Shown: positions 1-11,100 of the stretch, in pieces | Numbering within the stretch: the stretch's first letter is position 1 | Layout: every line of letters starts with the position of its first letter | NCBI RefSeq assembly: GCF_965363235.1 | Contig: NC_134839.1 | Coordinates: forward strand, 94,507,743 to 94,571,742 | From: Mytilus galloprovincialis | Lineage: Eukaryota > Mollusca > Bivalvia > Mytilida > Mytilidae | DNA: 64,000 nucleotides | Reading direction: 5' to 3' | Notes under the pieces: generated by a model | The model's input: only the letters and a program-made list of their open reading frames with translations | Database searches by the model: none | Told to the model about the DNA's origin: nothing | Made by a program: the position numbers and the translations under genes

Positions 1-904
1 AAAACGTACTATGTACGTTCAGATCGCCATGATGCTTTCACACGGGATATCAATAATTGTTTAAAATTCACTCCTCCGCAATAAAAAAAAACCAAAACAT
101 TATTGTTTTTCCCTCTTTCTTCGCTTTAATTTCGTATCTGCCTTCCGTTCATACAACACTGTTTGCTTCTGTTTCGAATTCACTAGATAACCAGTTACCA
201 TGTTTACAGTGTACGCGCAAAATTTTAAAATCTAAATTCATCCAATTTGGTGCGGGAAAAAAAAATCGACGGCAAAGCAATCATTTGCGTTTGAAATTGA
301 TAAAGGAGGGCGACAAAGGTCGCGAGATTATTTCTTGAATCCGTCCGTGCTGCACATGCAGTTTCCGCTTTTCAGTATAGCAATTAAGGAAAACAAAATA
401 CGGCATTACTTTTCATAAAATGCACGTACTTTCCTCTTATGATAATTAACCGGTATAGTTGAATTTCATATTTTATTTCAAATAGAAACAATATTTTGCC
501 AACTAAAAACTAGTTTTCATCGTAAAGCAAAATGAATAAGCTTCCAAACTCAGTTTATAGTTTTTACTTGAAATAAGCGGACTTTTTTTTTTATGTGACT
601 TAAACGGAGAGGCAAAACTTGAAATTTACGGATTACGAGATAATAATTTAAAAAAAAAACAACAAAAAAATTAGTTACTTATATGGAGTGTAGAAACCAA
701 GTTGTCTGACTGAGATATTGATTTGCTTCTTGTTATCGTCTACTCAAATTGAAGAAAAACAATGAAATGAAACAAAAGGATGGAAAACCGGTTGGCGATT
801 ACAATTTACGCAACTCCTGAACAGTCTCAGCGTACTACAGATAAAGTTTAACACAACAGTATCAAGTTTTGTATTTATAGGGAACTTTTCATTTGATTAA
901 ATAA
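1..904. other. intergenic, no gene seen
   Basis: AT-rich sequence with short poly-A and poly-T runs. A 93-codon open frame at 57-338 has no recognisable domain, no clear splice signals and a composition like its surroundings, so I do not call it a gene. Confidence 0.5.
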
Positions 905-1074
905 CAGGGGATAGCGCGAACGCAGTCCCCCACACTAAACAATTGCGTACCCGAGTTGCCCACATTTGGGGCAATCGCAGGCTTCAGCCTAACCGGAGTG
1001 CAATGGAAAGGCCTCGACCTGGGGAGACCGCCATTGTGATTAAGGTGCTCCCTGTACCAGGTACATGTAAGTAT
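905..1074 (-). ncRNA. U1 spliceosomal snRNA-like gene, variant or pseudogene
   Basis: Read on the minus strand this is 170 nt that follows U1 snRNA from end to end. It opens with ATACTTAC, the bases that pair with 5' splice sites. It keeps the stem-loop II element CATTGCACTCC bound by U1A and ends in the stem-loop IV sequence GACTGCGTTCGCGC followed by TATCCCCTG. Canonical animal U1 is about 164 nt; the six extra bases (ATGTAC) sit between ATACTTAC and CTGG. The loop of stem-loop I (bound by U1-70K) reads ATCACAATG rather than ATCACGAAG, and the Sm-site region reads AATTGTTTAG, a poor match to the uridine-rich consensus. Homology to U1 is clear. Whether it is functional is doubtful: the insertion and the altered protein-binding sites favour a diverged or dead copy. 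Confidence 0.85.
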
Positions 1075-1317
1075 GCTTGGATATCTGACATTTGTCCATT
1101 TGAGTAAATCAAGAGTAACTTTATAAAGAGGTATTCGAACATATTATAGTCAGCCGATACATCATTTTAAAACATACAATAAAACCATTTGACTTCGCAT
1201 CGAGGGACATTTGCCTCCTTCCACTGATTTCATTGAAACGCGTTGGTGTATCAAAAATCGGGACACTTTTTAAGGACGATTTGTTGAAAGGGGCCAAATA
1301 AAGTAGGATAACTCTGT

Positions 1318-1467
1318 CAGTGGCGGATCCAGAACTTTTCCTAAAAGGGGGGGGGGGGGGGGCCGCTCCAGTCATGCTTCAATGATTCCCTATATAATCA
1401 ACCAAATTCTTCCCACGAAAAGGGGGGCGGGCCACCCAGCCCCCCCCCCCCCCTGGATCCGCCTATG
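1318..1467. mobile_element. small palindromic MITE with CAGTGGCGGATCCAG-type ends
   Basis: About 150 bp. The left end CAGTGGCGGATCCAG is mirrored by CTGGATCCGCCTATG at the right end, and a long G run near the left faces a long C run near the right, so the single strand can fold back. There is no coding capacity. The CAG start fits hAT-type non-autonomous elements, but I see no clear target duplication here, so the superfamily is an inference. A second copy lies at 21,081 and a decayed relative near 49,220. Confidence 0.65.
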
Positions 1468-1751
1468 GATTATTCGTTAAAAAACCCAGTATACATAGGT
1501 TGCATGGACCTTCTCACGTTTCAACATAGTTTCTCGACCATTTCTGATTTACTTTTGAATTACTTTTTATGCAGTCCATTGTTGTCATGGGAGAATGAGT
1601 AAGATTGATATAAAAGAAGATGTGGTCTTTCTTAAATGGGCAATATTTAGAGCTAAGCAAACGTTCATTCAAACAGATTATAATAAGCAATCGATTTGGA
1701 AAGCAAAAAAAGGGGGGAAATTTAATTTTGATATTTTGAGTATATATACAT

Positions 1752-1915
1752 AAAATTGAGAATGGAAATGGGGAATGTGTCAAAGAGACAACAACCCGAC
1801 CAAATAAAAAACAACAGCAGAGGGTCACCAACAGGTCTTCAATGTAGCGAGAAATTCCCGCACCCGGAGGCGTCCTTCAGCTGGCCCCTAAACAAATATA
1901 TACTAGTCCAGTGAT
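1752..1915 (+). repeat. dispersed mussel-type repeat (AATGGGGAATGTG family)
   Basis: This stretch, starting AAAATTGAGAATGG and running through a CAACAACCCGACC block, reappears nearly unchanged at 41,311-41,475. It is non-coding. The surrounding 105-codon minus frame is a chance frame. It belongs with the larger family whose copies end in a 'ctcctgacttgggacagg' stretch elsewhere in the window. Confidence 0.75.
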
Positions 1916-2159
1916 AATGAACGCCATACTAATTTTACATACATTTTTACATACATTTTTAATACATACATGTTATCAAAAATATTTAACATGTAATGTA
2001 CATTATTTATATCATTTATTTAATTTAGCTAGAAAGAAAAGTATGAAATGATTCTTTTTAAACGTAATTGGTTTATTAAATCAGTATTCAATACAGTCAA
2101 TCCTCGAGACAATCTAAACAATCACTAATTTGCAGTGTAAATATCCAATTAGGACAAAC

Positions 2160-2360
2160 CAAGTCACGTGGGAAATAGCATAATGTGTGCATTACTAAGA
2201 GCAGGATATGACGCACTATAAATAAAGTTTCTTTGTCCATACACACATAAAGTCAAGTGTGTACTACACACGTCGAGCAGGATCAGTCGATCAATATCCT
2301 TATCTCTGAAGGAAGTGAACTGAAAAGGACAATAATTAAACTAATTTATCAGGTTTGTAA
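2160..2360 (+). promoter_or_regulatory. candidate promoter and non-coding first exon
   Basis: A CACGTG E-box (about 2,165), a TATAAATA box (about 2,218-2,225) and then about 120 bp ending at possible splice donors (CAG|GTTTGT or GGTTT|GTAAAT near 2,351-2,356). The zinc-finger coding exon at 6.8 kb is preceded by splice acceptor signals, so it needs an upstream exon, and this is the best-looking promoter before it. The link is inference; the Penelope-like fragment would then lie in the first intron. Confidence 0.25.
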
Positions 2361-4080
2361 ATGTTAAGACTTTTATATCAACTTTATTTTGAATTCAAAA
2401 ACTACATTCACTGTTGTTTTATCATTAATCATAATTATATCGTTTTTGCATAATGGAGTGTTTGTTTAAGAGCAGGATATATGTAAATTATTAAACTTTA
2501 ACATCGCGTTCGTGAAGATAAGATTGTCGTTTCTATACACATACATGACATACCAGGGGCTAATTATTATTGTGTCAGGAGTATATGATAGCTATTATAT
2601 TTATGATGATATCTATGATACTAGGATAAAAGTAAAGATGAAAGATAAACGGATGTTTTATTGGTTTAAAATCCAATATTACAGGATTGTTACCAAAATT
2701 TAACAATAATTATTAGTTATGCATAAACCATAGATGTGATTTATGTATAATCACACGAAAATATGTATTTATATACAAAAGGTGAAAAATAAATTTATTC
2801 ATTGAACGCCATCACTTTAGTACTATTAATGTGTTTACCAACAGGTCAAACACGATATGCATGATATGTGCACTAAATACTAAAACAAGAAAGGGGGAAA
2901 AACACACCAGTTTGATCATGTTTATATACTCAGTGGTGTACATCTGTTCGAATATAAAAAGTAATACAATAAAGTAAAATAAAGAAAAAGAAACTAAGAG
3001 TTATTTTGACACCCCCCTTTTTTCATGACCACCAAATTAATGAGGGGATCAAAAGGAAGCCTAGCCAAAATCCTGTTGTGTGTCGGGAACATGACAAGAG
3101 AACTATCATTATCCGTGAACGTTAATCTATTCCAACATTTTTCTAATAGGATCCTATAGGTGTTATATTTTATGAAAGTTGACACCCTCGAGGATGAACC
3201 AAAAAATTTAAAATTACACGTCCTATGTTGTCGACTTACATAACTTTACTATGAAGTAATTAGATACACGCATCTCTGTAATATTCATTAATGACCGTTT
3301 AATTTCTGAGGGAACATACAGGTACATGTCTGCGGGAGCTATCAATTCATTGTATCTAAAACGGGTGAACTTCTCTCTAAAAATAAGTTAAATCGTCGAC
3401 CCACAGCGACAAATGGGTTCACATCCATATATATATAAAATGACTGAATAAATAGCGATGGATCATGTAATATGATTCTGTACACTACAAAATATAATAT
3501 ATAACAAGTCAAAAAGGGTACAACATCACCATTAAATAACTATAAAATGAACAAATATTAGATATTTCGGATAACAGATTTCCTTCTTCGGTAATAGCAC
3601 GATGTCAAATGAATCATGTGAATATATTCAAATTGAGACACTATCAAAACCTTGAAAGTATATACAATTTAAGCGGACACCACAGACGCTGGTACAATTT
3701 TAAAATTTCCAAACACGGCGCACAGATTACAAAGATATGCCAAATAAAAATAGTTACTTGCGATGTGAAATGGCACAACTCTAAATTGCAAAAGGTTGTA
3801 ACAGTTTAGATGTTATAATTGCATGGAGGGCAGTCCTCAAACAAAAAAAAATTGCAACAGAAACTACATGTTTAAGCCTCCCAAAACGAATAGCAGTTTA
3901 ATAATGGTTAGAAAAATAAGTTTTATCTAATAAGGTAAAATAATTGAACGTGGCTACGTACTTATACATCCATCCCAAATGAATGGAGCCCTGTAATTTA
4001 AACTGGTATTTTAAAACAATCTTCAAACTGTAAAGTCAGTACGGAAGCCGGAGTTACTGGAAACATGTGATGACAGGAAA
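2361..4080. other. non-coding stretch, nothing recognised
   Basis: AT-rich sequence. Short open frames at 2,512-2,703, 2,994-3,185 and 3,609-3,809 show no domain or codon signal. I see no RNA gene or clear repeat boundary in it. Confidence 0.5.
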
Positions 4081-4083
4081 ATG

Positions 4084-5880
4084 AGTGACTCATTCTATGT
4101 TTTTTTCATTTATGCCCTCTATATGGGGAAACTGTCCTCAACTTTCTTATCCAAAAATATTTCCCGAGCGACTCTGGCGACCCAGTTCGACCAACCCTCG
4201 TTGTGGTCTATGATTGTGATGGTAAGGTTTTTGAGATCAGCTTGGGCGTGCCCAGGTGATCTCAAATGACGACTTACGGGTAGGTCGGGCTTGCAAGTGT
4301 AGTCACTTCGATGACCATTTATGCGTTTGTTGAATGGTTGCTCTGTCTCGCCAAATCCGCTTTACTCTGAGAGCTTGACTTTACGGGATACTTTTTGTAC
4401 AGTGTTTGGGGTGACAGCTTTGGGGAGAAAGGTACTGATGTTTATATGTTGTTTTACAGTAGAGGTCTGTTGATATGACACCGTCCTTTATAGATGTGTT
4501 TGTGTCTAAGAAAGATATTTTAGAGTCGGACATTTCATACGTAAATTTAATTGAATGATGGGCGTTGTTTGCATGTCTGATGAAATCATCCAGTTTTTGT
4601 TGGGATTCAATCCATTTCATGTCAACATCATCAATGAAACAGAACCAAGACAGAGGTTTGGATAAAGATGCTTCAATAATTTTTTTTTCTAATTTGCCCA
4701 TGAAAATATTGGCGTAAGACGGTGCCATTTTTGTCCCCATCGCTGTCCCGTTTATTTGAAGGTAATGATCACCATTAAAGGTGAAATTGTTGCATTTCAG
4801 GACCAGAGTCAGCAGCTGGGCTAAACATTTGTAGGTGGTTCTAAAATGTTGCGCGAGTCCCAAATTTCCCTACAAGATTGTATGCCGTCATCATGAGGTA
4901 TGTTGGTATACAATGAGGTGACATCTAAAGTGACAAGGAGGGTTTCCGGAGGAAGAGGGTTCATGGATTCCATTTTACGAAGATAATCTGTAGTGTCTTG
5001 AATGTGGGAAGGAAGATTTTCTACTTGAGATCTTAAATGAAAATCGACGAATTCCGAGATTTTCTCAGTCGGATGGCCGTTTGCGGATACAATGGGTCTA
5101 CCAGGGTTGTTAACCTTGTGTATTTTGGGAAGAAGATACAATCGACCAGGCTTGGCATTCTCTGGTTTTAAATGACCAATTGTATCCTCATCTGTGTGAC
5201 CGTCATTGTATATGGTTTGTAACGCAGTGATAATTTTGGAACTAAACTCGGAAGTAGGGTCATAGTCTAGCTTCTTATAAAATCTCTCATCAGCGAGCTG
5301 ACGCACTGCTTCCGCGATGTAGTTAGCTTTGTCCCTGATCACAACGGCACTGCCCTTGTCTGCTGGTTTTGTCACAATATCATCTCGGTTTCTCAGCGAT
5401 TGTATGGCTTTTTTCTCGTCAGGAGAGGTGTTATAAAATGACGAGTACTTGTTGCTAGCTAGATGAACAACATCCGATTTGATTTTGTCGATAACATCTT
5501 CCAGTGTAGCAGATTTACTAGGTTTTGGAATCCATGAACTCTTCTTTTTAAAATGCGAAATTCTGATTTCTTCCTCCGAGTCAGACGTGTTTTTTAGAGG
5601 GTCTGATTAAAGGAAGGTTAATTTGCACACCATCACGTTTAAATTTGTTAATCTGTTTGACGTGGAGCTTATGCGATTCAATACGGTTGATATCACCAAG
5701 ACGTACTTGAATTTCGTCAAGTTCAGGATCAGACAATTGTTCACGAGATCGGCAGTGCCAATTATCACGTAGTTTATTTAAATAGTTTACTTGATTAATT
5801 GCTTCTTGGCGTAAAAGATCTATCAGACTAAAAGAACTGTTGTATAGATTACTTCTTGGCGTAAATAGATTGTTTCTTGG
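4084..5880 (-). mobile_element. Penelope-like retroelement, broken, RT plus GIY-YIG
   Basis: Read on the minus strand, the order is an N-terminal segment (about 5,880-5,500), RT fingers with PADKGSAVV (about 5,365), LPKIHK and RPIVS (about 5,120-5,095) and NIPHDDG (about 4,895). The RT palm follows with NGTAMGTKMAP (about 4,750) and FIDD (about 4,630). Last comes the nuclease tail with FGETEQPF, KRINGHRSDYTCKPDLPVSRH and LRSPGH (about 4,350-4,250). LPKIHK, RPIVS and the YIDD-like box with a linked GIY-YIG-type nuclease define Penelope-like elements, which prime reverse transcription at nuclease-cut DNA. The copy is split over several frames and lacks a clear start, so it is inactive. It may lie in the first intron of the zinc-finger gene, in reverse orientation. 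Confidence 0.85.
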
Positions 5881-5884
5881 CGTT

Positions 5885-6135
5885 GGGATTGAATCCCAAC
5901 AAAAACTGGATGATTTCATTAGACATGCAAACAACGCCCATCATTCAATTAAATTTACGTATGAAATGTCCGACTCTAAAATATCTTTCTTAAACACAAC
6001 CACATCTATAAAGGACGGTGTCATATCAACAACCCTCTACTGTAAACCCACAGATAAACAGTACCTTTCTCCCCAAACACTGTACAAAAAGTATCCCGTA
6101 CAGTCAAGCTCTCAGAGTAAAGTGGATTTGCTTTC
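5885..6135 (+). mobile_element. inverted partial copy of the Penelope-like element
   Basis: This segment is the reverse complement of about 4,366-4,612 with small differences. It encodes the region just after the RT catalytic box (SQQKLDDFIRHANNAHHS onward). The two arms face each other across about 1.3 kb. The junction at 5,800-5,885 contains three copies of a CTTCTTGGCGTAAA-like string. Penelope-like elements are known for partial and inverted copies next to the main body, so this probably arose at insertion. Confidence 0.8.
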
Positions 6136-6813
6136 AACGTATTTATCGGATACTATGTTTTAATTCCAATAAACCACGAAATTCTTTTCCAACCTTGTTT
6201 TTTTGCAAACATATATATCTGACTGAACTCAAAGACACACCCTGAACTGAAGTGTTGACTGGCGTATAGAATATATGTTTCATTATCAATCAAAATCATT
6301 AATTTATTTTTGTAACTAACGTGCTCTAATCGGGTATGGAAAAAATTGGTGAAACGTTAAGACTGCTTCTCCTGTATTTTAGAACGCGAAATATAGTATT
6401 GAAAAAAGGCTGATCGGCTCCGGGAAGGTTGAATTTCTTACTGCATACTATTTTAACTTCTTTACCTTGCGCGTTTATTTTTTGTTCAGCATGTCGGTCT
6501 AATACAAGGCAGCGTGTTGGTTTAGTACAATCAGTTGGGTTCATATTCATATTACATTAACATTATTTAGTCCTGTTACGGATGTAATACTTATCACTGA
6601 ACACAAAAGTTAAACATCTATCAATCAATTCATTTATTCATAGTAAATACCAGATGAAGATCAACTACACCGATACCCATATTCTTCAAAAATTGTTTTC
6701 TTGTATAACGGCTATCCGCATAACGATATTTATGGTTAACAAATGCAATGTCAATTTATTAAAATACAAAGAACTATATATTCACTTTATTTTACAGCTA
6801 TTTTCCAGTGGTG

Positions 6814-9800
6814 ATGGAAGTAGACTTAAAAAGTACAGACAGACGATCTGAATCCGATGATAACCATCATCAAATGTTTATACAAGAGAACGCCATACCT
6901 CTCTATCATTTTAAAACTGATCAGAATAATGACAAAGCATCAACAACCATGGACAAAACGAACAGAATGAAAGAGGTTTTTAATCAATACAAAGAGGTTA
7001 ATGAGAAAGGAAAGCAGGATGCTTTGAGAAATCCACTAGAGGTAGAGTCGACCAAAGTATCACAAGATGTAACATCAATGTTATCGTCCATTGACAAGCT
7101 TGCACTAAAACTAGCAGCTAATAAGAAACAACATAGTATCTCGAATATAAATTGTTCCTCAAGTTCAGCTACACATGGAGGTGGCATCATAAGGGAATCG
7201 CCAATAGAAACGCGTGAAAAGGACTCAGCTGATCATGTCAATAATAGTCACAAGGCTCAAGAAACATGCGACATGAGCAAGATAATTAAAGAAATATACG
7301 AGAAAAGTTTAAGGAGGGACAAACTGTTGTTTGATAAATACGGAAAAGCTTCTTTTTACTCTCCTGTAGATATTAATTCGTCAACCAAGCCAAATCAGTT
7401 TATTAGCATGTCTTCTAGTGACAACTTTATTGGTACCCAGCAAAACAGCGAGCAATTACCATCTGATAATCTTGACCACAATTGTCCTACTGATAACACT
7501 GAACAAAATATTAAAAGTTACATGTGTGACATGAAATCAGATCCTTTAGAAACTAAAGTAAGCGAAGAGTATCAAAAAGACAATGAAAGTGTTTGTCCTG
7601 AAAAATCTCTTGATGATAAATATGACTATTTTAGCCGAAATATTGAAATATTCGTAACTCATGGGCCACCAAAGATCAAACCTCGTAAAAAGAAAGCTAT
7701 ACAGCTGCCTGTTGATCAACAAACAGTGTCTGACAGCGTAGATGACCTGGGGGTTGAGGAGGAAAAAGAGGAATATACAAAGAAGGGCTACGCTAAACCA
7801 TTTGGATGCGATATATGCCACCGAATGTTTAGTCAGATTGGCCACCTAAATCGACACATGCGCATTCATACCGGAGAAAAACCATTCCAATGTGTCATAT
7901 GTGGAAAGGAATTTAGCCAGAGCGGAGATAAACGCAGACATGAACGGACGCACACAACATATAGACCGTATCAATGTTTTATTTGTGATAAAGAATTTAA
8001 CCAGAGTGGTCATTTACAGCGCCATCTCCGAATACATTCCGGACACATTCTGTACAATAATGGCGAATTTGACAAGGAGTTAACCAGACAGAAATACAAG
8101 GAAGACAAGGTAGCCTCTGCTGACAAAACAAAATATTGTCCACTTTGTGACAAAACTTTTGTTAAAAAGTATTTATTAGAACGACACATTCGATCTCATA
8201 CAGGGGAGACACCTTATAAGTGTGAGGAATGCGGTAAGGGATTCACAAGAAAAGATAGACTATATACACATGCCAGGATACACAGTGGAGAGAAACCTTA
8301 TTGCTGTAAAGAATGTGGTAAAGGTTTCAACCAAAGCAGTCACTTAAAAACACATATCAGGATACACACAGGTATATATATACAATCATGGGCAAGGACA
8401 CGGGAGGAGGGAATGTCCTATGAAAACTATTAAGCACTATAGAGATAGAGACGAATTATTTAAGTAGTTTTCTCTTCTGTTAATTGATTTGATTGAATGT
8501 TACAATGACAAAAAGCAAACGTAAAAGAGAATTCACACCAAAAAAAAATAATAATGCTGATCAATCTAAGTTGAAATATTTCGTGCTTTATTTATGTATA
8601 ATAAGGAACAAATATCTTATTTACAGAATATAGTGCCGACCCGTATAGCTATTAGGCATTGCAGCTACCGTTAAATCAACACAAAATTTTAAAAGTGAAA
8701 AAAATAACTTGAAAATTATTAAAACATGTTTTAGCAACAAACAATAAAAAAAATTATCTTAAAAAAATGATTTCTTAATTTTATATGTTCACACGATTGA
8801 CCACACTGCGTTAATCCGAAATGTTATGAAGTAAAAACAATCTGTCTGTATCGGCGACATTTGACAATGCGTTTTAGGTGAAGCTATTGTTAGTTTCATC
8901 TGAAATCTGCTAAATATTCAACAAAAGCTTGGATAGAAGGGGGGGGGGGGGGGGTTAACATGTTAACAACACCAGTCACCTCGATAATGGCAAAAAAAGT
9001 TAACAAAATTGCAAAAATGCTGATAACAGTTTACAAATTGGGTTAAAAACAGTTAAACAGCTTTAATTTGTCTCAGATAACAGTTAACGACACCTTGAAA
9101 AGGGCCAAAACAGGTTAACATAAAAAGGTATTGCTCCCTCTGGATATCATGGATATATGGGACCTGTATTTCAATAAAATCTCGAAATATTCTGCTTATT
9201 TGCATTTCATACTAATAGTTATATATAACAAATGAAACATATAGAATATATAAAAAGAGAACAACGTAACATTATTTACCTTTCATATCTATTTACTCTG
9301 CTAGGTGATAAACCATACAAATGTGGAGTTTGTGGAAAAGGTTTTGCACAGTCGCATGACCGGAAGAAGCACGAACGCGTTCATACTGGGGAACGCCCTT
9401 ATTTATGTCCTTTATGTGGTAAAGATTTCAGTGATAATTCTCAACTGTGGAAACATGCACGTACTCATGACGAAGAACACGAGGAGGGCACGTCATTTAA
9501 ATGTCGAAGATGTGACAAGGAATACGAATACAGCTCTCAGTTAATTCATCACATGAAAGAACACTCGATTGACCGCGGCGGAAGAATTGAATTACCCAAT
9601 ATTGGACATTTTGGTAATGACACAGAAATGGAGAAAGTACGATTGACAGCAGAAGCACTTTTAAAAGATACCCTAGCCATTAGAGACAATAGTGTAATTA
9701 CAGAACCACACCGCGTCATAGATGGTGACACATACCCGAATGTTATTAACGGAAAGTTTGGACGCGAATATAATAATATATTCGAAAATTTAGCAGGCAA

Positions 9801-9924
9801 CTCTTCTGACAATGAAGAAAGCGACCAAAATCAGAAAGAAGATGACAACGAAGCTTGGGAGCCGAAATGGAACGGAGAAATGTATATTGCTGAACAGGCT
9901 CATGAGAACGGACATTTAAATTGA
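6814..9924 (+). CDS. C2H2 zinc-finger protein, nine fingers, two coding exons
   Basis: Coding exons 6,814-8,371 and 9,305-9,924 join within a glycine codon (G|GT) to give 725 aa. The join restores the finger linker HTGDKPYKC. The ATG at 6,814 is the first in frame; it follows acceptor-like AGs at 6,796-6,797 and 6,807-6,808, so 5' UTR or more coding may lie upstream. Residues 1-329 are polar and probably disordered. Fingers 1-3 cover about 330-415, then about 25 residues without a finger, then fingers 4-9 from about 441 to 606, mostly joined by TGEKP-type linkers. The last finger is divergent (CRRCDKEY). An acidic tail of about 120 residues ends the protein. The family consists of sequence-specific nuclear DNA-binding regulators; no specific orthologue is recognised. 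Without splicing, the first frame would read on to a stop at 8,433. Confidence 0.85.
8372..9304 (+). other. intron of the zinc-finger gene
   Basis: It starts GTATATAT and ends TTTACTCTGCTAG. It contains a run of about 17 G (8,939-8,955) followed by about 170 bp with several GTTAAC hexamers, which look like part of a short repeat of unknown family. It interrupts the finger array between fingers 6 and 7. Confidence 0.8.
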
Positions 9925-9984
9925 TTCTATTTTTATGATAAGCTTATTAAATTTTTATCCGAATTAATTGACGATGTAATTATG

Positions 9985-9990
9985 AATAAA
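9985..9990 (+). terminator. polyadenylation signal AATAAA of the zinc-finger gene
   Basis: The canonical hexamer lies 61 bp after the stop codon and would give a short 3' UTR. The 45-bp duplication starts just downstream. Confidence 0.55.
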
Positions 9991-10007
9991 ATAACAGATT
10001 AAAATTC

Positions 10008-10097
10008 ATTATAAAATGTGTATGTATGTCCTCTCAGCACACACATAATGAAATTATAAAATGTGTATGTATGTCCTCTCAGCACACACATAATGAA
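10008..10097. repeat. 45-bp tandem duplication
   Basis: Two identical copies of a 45-bp unit containing ATGTGTATGTATGTCC and CAGCACACACATAATG. It lies at the expected cleavage region of the zinc-finger transcript and looks like a recent slippage or unequal-exchange event. Confidence 0.9.
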
Positions 10098-10631
10098 AAA
10101 TGGTTTAGTCCATCTTGGCGATGCTAAAACTTTGAATGCTAAATAAACCTATATGATTTTGTACTGGATTTGTTTCGAAGAGAATTCACTTCTCTAACAT
10201 GATAACACATTTCTTACTTTTCTCCTCTTATGCGAGGACTTTGCCATTCACTGTTGTAAGGAAGTGGCTTTATAATGATTTTTTTTTCTCTCTCGCCATT
10301 GTTGAGGCTACATTTAAAGTAAAAAACTAAACCAGCTCTTGACAAACTATTTGATCAATTTGTTGAAATATACTGCTTTTACAGAGCTGAACATTCTAAA
10401 AATGCTCTTGCACATTCATTAAGCATGCAGTTCTTAACCAATATCACGTCTAGAATAAGTTGTTTGCATTCCTACAAGCTGCAGTTTGAGCTGCAATTCT
10501 TTTTTAATTATGAAATTAATAACGTTTTTTTTTTTTTTTCAATTTGGTGTCCTGTAGCCATTACCCTCACACCAATGCAATATTATTCGGGGGAAAATTG
10601 TACCCAAAACAATCAGTCATAGTCCGAACTT
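10098..10631. other. non-coding stretch, nothing recognised
   Basis: AT-rich with poly-T runs. The 65-codon plus frame at 10,425-10,622 has no recognisable content. Confidence 0.5.
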
Positions 10632-11100
10632 GGGCAGTGAGTCACTTATCGTTCTAGATGTGTGCCCCTTTGTAATTTGGGCAGTGAGTCACTTATCGTT
10701 CGAGATGTGTGCCCCTTTGTAATTTGGGCAGTGAGTCACTTATCGTTCTAGATGTGGGCCCCTTTGTAATTTATGCAGTGAGTCACTTATCGTTCAAGAT
10801 GTGTGTCCCTTTGTAATTTGGGCAGTGAGTCACTTATCGTTCTAGAGTTGTGCCCCTTTGTAATTTGGGCAGTGAGCCACTTATCGTTCTAGATGTGTGC
10901 CCCTTTGTAATTTGGGCAGTGAGTCACTTATCGTTCTAGAGTTGTGCCCCTTTGTAATTTGGGCAGTGAGTCACTTATCGTTCTAGATGTGGGCCCCTTT
11001 GTAATTTGGGCAGTGAGTCTCTTATCGTTCTAGATGTGGGCCCCTTTGTAATTTGGGCAGTGAGTCACTTATCGTTCTAGATGTGAGCCCCTTTGTAACT
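10632..11100 (+). repeat. minisatellite, about ten 47-bp units with TGAGTCA
   Basis: Ten head-to-tail units of 47 bp, each starting GGGCAGTGAGTCACTTATCG and ending CCCCTTTGTAATTT. Differences between units are few (GTTCTAG or GTTCGAG; TGTGCCC, TGGGCCC or TTGTGCC). Nearly every unit keeps the AP-1 consensus TGAGTCA directly followed by CTTATC, the reverse of a GATA core. It is non-coding. A regulatory role is speculation; a neutral minisatellite is the default reading. Confidence 0.95.

Noticed and set aside
7546-7845. 99-codon minus frame with hydrophobic stretches
   Set aside because: Antisense shadow of the zinc-finger coding exon.
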